Assembly: GCA_043228905.1 (NCBI GenBank)
Contig: JBHGNT010000012.1
Span: 17,484,001 to 17,548,000 of the forward strand
Length of the DNA: 64,000 bases
Reading direction: 5' to 3'
Origin: Azolla caroliniana
Lineage: Eukaryota > Polypodiophyta
Both the position numbers and the translations under genes were made by a program. The notes beneath the pieces are model-generated. The model saw nothing but the letters and a program-made list of their open reading frames with translations, searched no databases and was not told the origin of the DNA. This document shows positions 56,538 through 64,000 of this stretch, in pieces. The number at the start of each line of letters is the position of its first letter. Within the stretch, counting starts at the first letter, position 1.

Positions 56538-58356
56538 GAAACCGGCAACGTTGAGTCGGATCGGAGCGAATCCGACTCCGGAAAGGACCTAGCCAAGAAG
56601 GGCCCCAAACCGGGTAATACCAAGTTACGCCGGTCTTCCCGCCAAAAGAACCCTGTGACGCAGTACGGGTACAATGAGTACATGGCGCATCACTATGCGT
56701 ACATGACCAAGGTGGTAGAAGTGCGTGAGCCGAAGAGCTACGCAGAAGTGGCAAAGGACGCCAATTGGCGTGCTGCTATGGAGGAAGAAATGCGGGCACT
56801 TGATGCCAACGACACATGGGACCTAGTTGACCCTCCTCGACATTGTAAACCAATCGGATGTAAGTGGGTGTACAAGATAAAGTACAATGCCGACGGTTCG
56901 GTTAACCAGTAGTGGCGAAGGGATACGTGCAAACCCACGGAATCTACTACGACCACACCTTTGCCCCAGTAGCGATGATGATGACGGTTCGTGTGGTACT
57001 AGCAGTTGTTGCGGCAAGGGGGTGGCATCTTCACCAGATGGACATGAAGAATGCGTTTCTTCAAGGCGATCTTGAAGAAGAGGTCTTTATGACCCAACCC
57101 CCCGGTTTCCAGATGGAGATGAACAAGTCGGCGGTATGCCGGCTGAAGAAGTCACTTTATGGCCTAAACCAAGCCCCTCGAGCTTGGAATGCGAAGATCA
57201 CGCACCGGTTGCGTAAGATGGGGTTTGCGGCCCCAAGTCTGACTCTTCGTTGTTCATCCGGCAAGGTCCGGACGGTCCTGTTTGCATCTTGTTGTATGTT
57301 GATGATCTAGTCATCACCGGACCCGGACTCGATGAAATCAGCCGTGTCAAGTCCCAGCTGTCAAACGCATTTGAGATGAAAGACCTGGGGGACCTTCACT
57401 ATTTCCTCGAGATCGGGGTGATCCGAACCCCCGACGGCATATTGCTCTCACAAAGACACTATGTGTTGAATATGTTGTACAAGTTCGGCATGACGGAATG
57501 CCGACCAATCTCCACACCCCTGGACCGGAACCAGAAGCACCGTCCCGACTCCGGACCAGCCTGCGATGAGAAGCGGTTCTGACAAATCGTCGAAAGCCTT
57601 ATATATTTGACAATCACCCGACCCGACATCAATTATCCGGCTGGCATGATCAGCCAATATATGCAGAAGCCGACTGTGGAGCACCTTTTGTGCGCGCATC
57701 GAATACTGCGATATGTGAGCGGCACGAAGGATTGAGGACTGTTATACCGGCGAGGTATAACCGAAGAGCTAGTCGGTTACACGGATGCCGACTGGGCCGG
57801 CGATGCATCAGATCGCCGATCCACCTCCGGATATATGTTTTCCCTTGGTAGCGCGGCTGTTGTGTGGAGCAGCAAAAAGCAGCCAACAGTGGCCCTTTCA
57901 AGCACTGAGGCTAAATATCGGGACGCTACCGTTGCCACCTATGAAGCCATTTGGCTTCGGCGACTGCTGCAAGACTTGTTGATCGAGGTGCCGACCCCGA
58001 TCCTGATCTACTACGACAACATAAGCAGCATGCAGCTCGCCAAGAACCCCGTATTCCATGCTCGCACAAAGCACATAGAAGTGCACTACCACTTCGTGCA
58101 TGAGCGTGTCCTGAGCAATGAAGTCGAACTTCGGTATGTTCATACGGATCGGCAAGTCGCCGACATCTTCACCAAACCACTCGGATCGGACAAGTTGCAA
58201 CACTTCACCGAAATGCTTGGTGTTCGGCATCTCAACGTGCCACACTTGAGGGGGAGAACAGGCAAAGACACTAGAAAGGGCAAAGGCAAAGAGACTATCG
58301 ATTGCACTAGAGAGAGACAAAAAGAAGAAAGGAGCCGAGTCGACAAAGGAAGTTGA
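56538..58356 (+). pseudogene. copia element 2: reverse transcriptase and RNase H
   Basis: WRAAMEEEMRALDANDTWDL begins RT; after a frameshift near 56910 come LHQMDMKNAFLQGDLEEEVF and PPGFQMEMNK...LYGLNQAPRAW; after another near 57235, CILLYVDDLVITGPGLDEI (YVDD intact) and DLGDLHYFLEIGV. A stop at 57580 precedes RNase [61 protein letters not shown] and [13 protein letters not shown]. Following RNase H is a basic tail ([15 protein letters not shown]). The few lesions suggest a fairly recent loss of function. Confidence 0.93.
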
Positions 58357-58860
58357 CACATCCAAATAAGTCGGAGCAAGCGGCAGCGGCGGCAGAGTCA
58401 AGAAGGACAGAGCCGGCCAGAAGAAGAAGGCCAAGACCCGGACATGGTCCGATATGGCGAAGGGCCTGGAACTGGAAGACGAATCGGGAGCGACCAATTC
58501 GACAAGAGTTGGAACAGATCGGAGACAGTCGATTTAGTTCGACAGACGGATTCGGAAGAACCGGATCCATTCAAGGCCAAGAGGACGACAAGGCAGCGAA
58601 AGTCGACGCCAACACGAAGGAATCGGCGAACTGGCACGTGCCGAAGTCACGGCAGCGAGGGAGCTGAACTGGGCCTATTGAGCAGACGAGCCGACCGAGA
58701 AGGTCGAGGTGCGCAGAACAAGAGGGGTCGCGGCAAACAGAACCGGACTGAACGAGGAGCGCGAGCGAGGCGGAGCAACACCAGAAGGAGCCGGGTAGAA
58801 GGACCGGTTGCCACAAACGTTGACACTACGATCGGACCTCAAGTTGAGCTTGAGGGGGAG
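58357..58860 (+). other. Untranslated 3' region and polypurine tract of copia element 2
   Basis: Purine-rich, CGGA-rich sequence without domain content; open frames on both strands are compositional. It ends TTGAGGGGGAG, the polypurine tract, directly before the 3' LTR. Confidence 0.7.
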
Positions 58861-59292
58861 TGTTGAGCAACAAGCTCAACTAGAGCCGGATCGGCTGAAT
58901 AAGCCTGAGCCAATGAACGAGACGGATCAGTGAGCCGGTGAGCACCCGGTGAGCAAAAGAGCCGATGAGCTAGGGAGCCGGTTAGCCGAATCCAACAGTA
59001 ACCGGAAGCCTAGTAATAGCTTAGATTACTAGGTAGTTATTGTCTCGTAGTTAGTGTCAGACGCTCATGTGAGCATTGAACTACGTTATACTTATGTCAG
59101 TCCCATGAGGACTTGTATAAATAGTGTTGTTAAGCACGTTGTATGTATAGAGTGTTGATATAATTTTTGAATTTAGATTCTTGTTCTGATCTCTCTCTCT
59201 CTCTCCCAAGTATTTTGTGTATTATTCTCTCTCTCTCTCTGCTGCTACACAACCAAGTTGTTGTCTTACGCTTCCGCACATACTTTTTCACA
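58861..59292 (+). repeat. 3' LTR of copia element 2
   Basis: 432 bp, TGTTGAGCAACAAGC to TTTTTCACA. Its 5' third is rich in AGCCGG/CCGGTGAGC motifs that the 5' copy has lost. Confidence 0.92.
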
Positions 59293-60292
59293 CATATGTT
59301 GTCGATGCTCTCCTCTCTCTGAGTAGGTATCTCCTTCCACTCATTGTTGGCCCTCATTCGGATGTCTCTGCCAACTCTTCTCTTGGCTCGGGTTCATCTA
59401 TGTCGATTGGCCGCTCAAGGTTGGACGACTCCAACTCGTATTCCTCGATCTTCCTTAACAGCTTTGCCAACTCAAACACATAGTCGGTCGGTCTCTCCGA
59501 GTCGACTAACTCTTATTCGGTTGTGCCCACTAGCTCTCTTTGAACAGTCGACTACGTCGGTTCACTTGGCCTCAAGTCGATGGTAGTGGAGGTTGACAGG
59601 GTAGTCGATTCTGACTTCTGTTGCTTCCAGTTCTCTATCGTCGTGTCTTCCAAGAAGACTACGTCCCAACTCCCCACTACCTTCTTGTCAACTAGGTCCC
59701 ATAGCCTATAGCTGAACTCATCTTCCGAGTATCCAATGAATATGCATGGTTTCGACTTACAGTCGAGCTTCGCGCTCTGATCCTTAACCACATGCATATA
59801 TACCAAGCATCCGAACACCCTTAGGTGTCGATAGGAGACATCCGTTTCTGTCCACACCCTTTGTGGGACATCACCTTTCAATGGTACTGAGGGGGACCTG
59901 TTAATCAGGTAAACCATTGTGTACATCGCCTCAACCCAATACGATTTCGACAGTTTAGCATGAGAGAGCATGCTCCTTACTCTCTCCATGATTTTTCGAT
60001 TCATCCTCTTTGCAAGCTCGTTCAACTCAGGGGTCTTTGGTACAACGTACTTGATTCGAATACCTTGGGCCTTGCAGTATTCCTCAAACTGCCCTTTATA
60101 TTCGCCACCATTGTCGGCTCGGATAGCCTTGAGCTTCCGACCTAACTCTCGTTCGACTCTTTCCTGGAACTCCTTGAAAAATGACAGTACTTGATCTTTA
60201 GACGTTAGTACGAAGGCCCACAACTTTCGAGAGTAGTCATCAAACAAAGTATTGTCCACCTTGATGCGACAGAGCATCCACATAACACACAT
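59293..60292 (-). pseudogene. copia element 1: integrase core and linker
   Basis: A nearly intact frame: DDYSRKLWAFVLTSKDQVLS (first Asp region), KAIRADNGGEYKGQFEEYCK (second Asp), KTPELNELAKRMNRKIMERV where the catalytic Glu usually lies (PxxNGxxER; here NELAKR, so this position is altered), then VYLINRSPSVPLKGDVPQRV and HLRVFGCLVYMHVVKDQSA. The linker ends near IPTQREESIDNI at the border with copia element 2. Confidence 0.9.
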
Positions 60293-60557
60293 CCGTGTGT
60301 ACTAGTTCTAGTGGCACTTCTCTTCTTCTTGGTGTTCTTGAGTGGAATGTTGCTCTGTTCTGCTTTCCAACTAAGCAGTCGACGCACTTCTTCATGTGCA
60401 CTCCCTTTACTAATGGCATAAACACACATCCGTGTGTACTAGTTCTAGTGGCACTTCTCTTCTTCTTGGTGGTCTTGAGTGGAATGTTGCTCTGTTCTAC
60501 TTTCCAACTAAGCAGTCGACGCACTTCTTCAAGTGCACTCCCTTTACTTCTAGCAGA
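60284..60557 (-). repeat. 137-bp tandem duplication in copia element 1
   Basis: ACACACATCCGTGTGTACTA starts again 137 bp later (60291 and 60428 for ATCCG). Both copies code the end of the integrase zinc finger (CVDCLVGK) and the following strand. 137 is not a multiple of three, so it breaks the frame. Small differences (TGTTCTTG against TGGTCTTG) are seen. Confidence 0.9.
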
Positions 60558-61042
60558 AGTTTTTGGTCGGCTAATTGATGGAGACCCTTCTCACTCATGT
60601 GGCCTGGCCTCTTATGCCATATCTGTCTTGCCGAGTTGGTTGCCACATTCATTTCCGACTTGCACAGTCGGGCTTGCATCATATACAATGTGCCTTCTTT
60701 CTGTGCTCGGGCCACTATAATATTTCCTCGGCAAAACTTCCACTTGCCATTCCGAAAACTACCATTGTAGCCTTCGTTGTCCAATCTTCCAGTCGATATC
60801 AGATTCAATCTGATATTGGGTACATGTCAAACTTCCTTCAGGGTCAGTCGACACCCTGTTGGTGTCGTCAAGCAGACACTTCTGACTCCAACTCTCTTGC
60901 ACTCTCTATTGTCACCCATCTTTACATAACCATAATCCTTGGCTATGTAAGTCAAGAAATACTCTCTAAACAAAGTTATATGGAAAGATGCACCAGAGTC
61001 GATCACCCTAGTGCATTCTTCTCTAGCTAGGTTTGTACTTGT
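60497..61042 (-). pseudogene. copia element 1: protease and GAG-pre-integrase
   Basis: The protease is recognisable as RVIDSGASFHITLFREYFLT with intact DSGAS, ending TLKEV, then a TGA where HVPNIRLNLISTG follows. The GAG-pre-integrase frame contains GNIIVARAQKEGTLYMMQAR and IWHKRPGHMSEKGLHQLADQ, then CVDCLVGK (HHCC). Confidence 0.87.
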
Positions 61043-61848
61043 TTATTCACAGATGAACAGAAGTTCTTCATTGCTTGTAGCAATGGCCGAAGTGCCCTTT
61101 TCATCAGGAATATTATTACTAACACTCTTGTCCTTCTTAAGATGTCGACGGTTCGTCTGGAAATGTCTAGGCTTTCCACAATAAAAGCATGTTAGCTTAC
61201 CTCTAGACTTCAATCTGGCTTGGGACTTTTCACTTCTTTTTGGACTCCTTCGTCGGTTCCTTCCTCTGTCCGAATGTTGTGTCACATTCGCATCTGCCTG
61301 GGATAGGACACCCTTGTCCTTCCTCCTCGTCTCCTCATTCAAGATACTTGTCTTTATCGCTTGTAGAGATAGGTTCTCTTCTTGGCACAAGGTGCTAAGA
61401 GTCACCGCTAGATTCTCTCGGCTATCCTACAAGGTACACAACAATAGGATGGCCTGCATTGCATCCTCAAGGGGGAACTTGGTTGTGGCAAGTTTATTTA
61501 CATACCCCATGAATTTGTTGATGTGTTCGATGATGCTCTCACCGTCTCTATATTTCAGCCATACGATCTTTCTCATTAGTGAGGTTTTATTGAGGGCGTT
61601 CTTCCTCCCATATAGACCTGACAGCTTTTGCCACATCTCATGGGCATTCGTGTCGTTCACCACATGCTTAAGGACACTTACATCGACGCATTGTAGGATG
61701 GTGACCACCACCTTTCTGTTAAGAAGTTTCCATTCCGACTCTAATACCCTCGTGGGTATTTCTGCTCTGTTGATCGGCTCGCACAAATATTTGACTATGA
61801 GAAGGTCTTGGGAAGCCACTAACACCTCCTTCCATGCTTGCACCTCAA
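61043..61848 (-). pseudogene. copia element 1: gag
   Basis: A UBN2-type gag body: EVQAWKEVLVASQDLLIVKY, ANDTNAHEMWQKLSGLYGRK-like segment, SLMRKIVWLKYRDGESIIEH and FPLEDAMQAILLL. In the next frame the zinc knuckle reads CFYCGKPRHFQTNR, with the last Cys replaced by Arg. It directly follows the primer site at 61849-61860. Confidence 0.88.
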
Positions 61849-61865
61849 GCTCTGATACCAATTTT

Positions 61866-62789
61866 TTGAGAATCGGATCGTCAATCCACAATAGATATGC
61901 TAAAAGTGCACAACTCAAAACAGAAAACACCAAGATGAACAGAAAGTACAGTGCACACATATTTACGTGGAAACCCTAAAACGGGAGAACACGACTTCAC
62001 TATATAGTGGATGTAAAAGGGAGAAGATTACAACACTCTCGATTACTGAGTGTATCAACCTCACATGGCTATTGGCGATTGTTGTTACGAACACAATTAT
62101 GGTGCCACTCTCTCTCTCTTCTCTCTCTCTCTCTTCTCTCTCTCTCTCTGAAACGATTAAAAAGATAAGGGAATGTGAGCTACATCGACTAGAAGCTATG
62201 GTTGGGGTACCTTCTACATTGGGACCACATCCACATCGAAACCCTTTGACCTCCTGCTTCTTTTCGAGAGACTTGGATAGAAATGAAACTAGGCCTAGTA
62301 TAAAGCCATTTCATTGTAGAACATGTTTGTTATTTTACTAGAACTATTTAGCTTAAGCTCTATTTTTATTTTATTTTATTTTACTTTCAATGAATGGGTA
62401 AATATCCCATTTTGTTGTAAACCAATTGTCTCATGGGCCAATTTTGGCCTTAGAAGAAGTTAATATATCCTTCTTTCTTTCTTTCTTTCTTTCTGATAGT
62501 AGAGGCTAATCCCATATTCTGTTCAACTCACACTCTATGTTTTGCCCTAGATGTATTTATACTCATACATCATATGTGCTATTTACAAGTGTAACCCCTA
62601 CTACACATCGTTATTATTATTATCATTATAGTAATAATAATAATCAACAGTTAATCAACCGACTCTCTACTGTCGACTCCTCGACTCTCGGTACTCAACC
62701 TGAACAATCGGCCCCTCCATCTCTTCGACAGTCGTCTCTTCTAGGCCCGAACAGTCAGGTCCTCCCACTGGAGGGACATATTCCCAACA
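61866..62789 (-). repeat. 5' LTR of copia element 1 (with LINE insert)
   Basis: Homologous to 50151-50769 except for about 345 bp at 62152-62496. Next to it on the minus strand is TGGTATCAGAGC (61860-61849), the initiator-Met primer site. Confidence 0.9.
62152..62496 (+). mobile_element. 5'-truncated LINE 3' end inside the copia LTR
   Basis: Absent from the other LTR copy, which reads CTCTCTGATAACGGAGG through this point. It ends GGCCAATTTTGGCC, TTAATATATCC and (TTTC)n; the borders share CTGA as a possible short duplication. The short peptide LEAMVGVPSTLGPHPH has no domain. Confidence 0.82.
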
Positions 62790-63019
62790 GTTTGTTGTAC
62801 ACATCCGTTGTAGGTCCTAACACATTCTTCCGCATAACACATTCAACATTGAGAAGCTCTCTCCCAAATAAAAAAGTGGGTGCTTTTTTAATTTTTGCAT
62901 GTACTACGTTTGTTTTTTAGTTTGCATGCTCCACTTTTCCTTCTTATGCCTAATGCTAGGAAAATGGTAACCATAATGTCCACCATCACATTCATTTATC
63001 CACTTAATATCTGATTGTT

Positions 63020-63084
63020 CAAATAGGACTCGAACCTCTAGCCTGCAACTCATAGCGCATGCTTTTGCCAATTGAGCAAAGCTT
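63020..63084 (-). mobile_element. tRNA-like / SINE-head sequence
   Basis: The minus strand has an A-box-like GCTCAATTGGCAAAAGC and, about 55 nt apart, a perfect B-box GGTTCGAGTCC (63037-63027). I could not pair the acceptor or anticodon arms well, so it is a SINE head or tRNA pseudogene and not a functional tRNA gene. Confidence 0.55.
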
Positions 63085-63349
63085 TTTTGTTATAGTTAAT
63101 ATGTCTTTCTTACCACACCCTTGATGTATCATTCAGCCTTTTCTTTTTCAAAACAAAATATCCTTCCATTATTTTTAAAAAAGCATATCAACTACAACGT
63201 ACAAAATAGATGGAAAGGAAACGACTATCCTTCCCCAGCTTGTCTTGTGTAAGATAATTGCTAGCCATGGATCCTTCATTTAACTGAGCTGAGGAAACAA
63301 ATCTATATACATCCAAATTAGAGGAAACCAACCAACTCCTGAGTCTCTG

Positions 63350-63530
63350 ATTGTACCTCTCTCATAATAGTAATAGTCCGGAGCCTGTGGGCTTCCGTGG
63401 TTTTTCCCTCTTAGCGTTTTCCACGTAAACATCCTGTGTACTCTCTATTGTTCGTGTGTGTTCGAGTATTTCTCTCTATTCCCATTTCTGTGTTTGATTC
63501 CCAACGAAGTGATTCAAGACTTGGTTGTGG
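63350..63530 (+). mobile_element. Fragment of a copia-type LTR (3' portion)
   Basis: CCGTGGTTTTTCCC, TTTTCCACGTAAACATCC and TGTGTACTCTCTATTG match, in order, the 3' parts of the LTRs read on the minus strand at 19275-19400 and 50200-50300. No TG start or coding region adjoins. It is followed by GGTTGTGGCCGAGC. Confidence 0.55.
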
Positions 63531-64000
63531 CCGAGCTATATTCCACGTTATTCTCTTCAAATACACGACTAATCAATTGGGATAGGTGAAAATATGATAC
63601 ACTGTGTACTTAGTTAAAGGGAAAATAGAATTATATTAGAACAATTCAATTAATATTCTTCCTTTTCGTACATACAATTTGAATTTTTCACCCTTCGGGT
63701 TACCTTAATAAATATTTTGGCAATCTGTTATCCTTTTGTTTTTATCTTTGAGTGCATATTCGTTGGCTAGGATGTGTAAAGGATAGAAAACTATTTATTG
63801 CTTCGACAAAAAATCCCCATATTGTTGGAGATGGACACTTCTAACTCTCCCTTTTCCACACTCATGAAGATAATTTAACACACCATCATGATTAGAAGTA
63901 GAAAGATAGAGAGTACGGAAAAATATTATACCTTTGGTTTAGAGTCGAGTCTTGTATTAGTTCAACACTAGTGAGAAAATTGGCAATTTTCTAATTAAAT

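Larger units (their letters stand above)
51888..59292 (+). mobile_element. Ty1/copia element 2 (plus strand), inserted in copia element 1
   Basis: 3' LTR at 58861-59292 and a 5'-shortened LTR at 51888-52211, each followed or preceded by the expected primer site and purine tract. Gag-pol order on the plus strand is complete, but there are frameshifts, two in-frame internal duplications and an insertion of 1.1 kb in the protease. Left of it about 105 bp of its own LTR start and the N-terminal half of copia 1 RT are missing, so one deletion removed the junction and no target duplication can be seen. Confidence 0.9.
50151..62789 (-). mobile_element. Ty1/copia element 1 (minus strand), inserted in the gypsy LTR
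   Basis: LTRs at 50151-50769 (3') and 61866-62789 (5', enlarged by a LINE insert). The initiator-Met primer site GCTCTGATACCA (plus strand) is at 61849-61860, and the polypurine tract is beside the 3' LTR. Perfect 5-bp duplication GTTTG at 50146-50150 and 62790-62794. Coding order on the minus strand: gag, protease, GAG-pre-integrase, integrase, RT end, RNase H. The middle is interrupted by copia element 2, and the N-terminal half of RT is missing. Confidence 0.93.
45967..62822 (+). mobile_element. Second Ty3/gypsy element, 5'-truncated; 3' LTR split by copia
   Basis: The plus-strand order gag, protease, RT, RNase H, integrase (truncated) and 3' LTR is clear. The 5' LTR is absent. The 3' LTR starts at 49925 (TGTTGGCATAAAAGG) after a purine tract, stops at 50150 and resumes at 62795, ending CCTAACA at 62822 (254 bp in all). 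GTTTG is duplicated on both sides of the copia insert. Many in-frame stops and altered active sites show it is dead. Confidence 0.85.
62823..64000. other. Right flank, no supported gene
   Basis: AT-rich sequence after the gypsy LTR end. It contains the tRNA-like unit and the LTR-like fragment listed separately; nothing else is recognisable. The last 450 bp have no repeats or frames of note. Confidence 0.4.

Noticed and set aside
63020-63084. Functional tRNA gene on the minus strand
   Set aside because: The B-box is perfect, but acceptor and anticodon stems do not pair, so it was called tRNA-like only.

Overview
The window is nuclear DNA of a land plant, most likely a fern or another non-seed plant. 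This is an inference. It rests on a long intronless PLS-type PPR gene with the repetitive 'MYAKCGSLVEA' style common in ferns, on LTR elements primed by the initiator-Met tRNA sequence (TGGTATCAGAGC), and on a small host gene spread over 8.6 kb by repeat-filled introns. No bacterial, organellar or viral gene organisation is visible.

Three host genes can be supported, all on the minus strand. (1) At 1-1965 are the first three coding exons of a RING-type E3-ligase-like gene that runs off the left edge; two splice junctions restore the frame exactly. (2) At 8606-11482 is a complete 958-residue PPR protein. (3) At 29556-38161 is a seven-exon NTF2-like/SnoaL-like gene, reassembled by hand. It has tiny exons (35-145 nt) in phase across six introns, and its first exon was not found.

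Almost everything else is mobile DNA, in nests. Nest A (about 14690-23590): an L1-like LINE is split by a Ty3/gypsy element (16516-23321), which is split by a solo LTR (19275-20020, 5-bp duplication AATAG). Nest B: a second LINE, lying in an intron of the NTF2-like gene, is split by a 489-bp hAT-type MITE (30879-31367, 8-bp duplication GTTGGGTC). Nest C (45967-62822): a decayed Ty3/gypsy element carries in its 3' LTR a minus-strand Ty1/copia element (50151-62789, duplication GTTTG). That element is split by a plus-strand copia (51888-59292), whose protease region is split by a 1.1-kb element with 14-bp inverted ends (53524-54631), which contains a tRNA-derived SINE-like unit. In the two LINEs and in the gypsy element of nest A, removing the insert and one copy of the duplication rejoins the host reading frame.

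Between the NTF2-like gene and nest C lies a Mutator-like element (about 38665-44700). It has a Ulp1-type protease, a SWIM zinc-finger transposase fragment and a zinc ribbon. Its right end is duplicated head-to-head into an inverted repeat of about 1.8 kb. The left part of the window also holds long microsatellites and a 1.2-kb tandem array whose roughly 200-bp unit contains a poly-C tract and is fused to a LINE C-terminal remnant.
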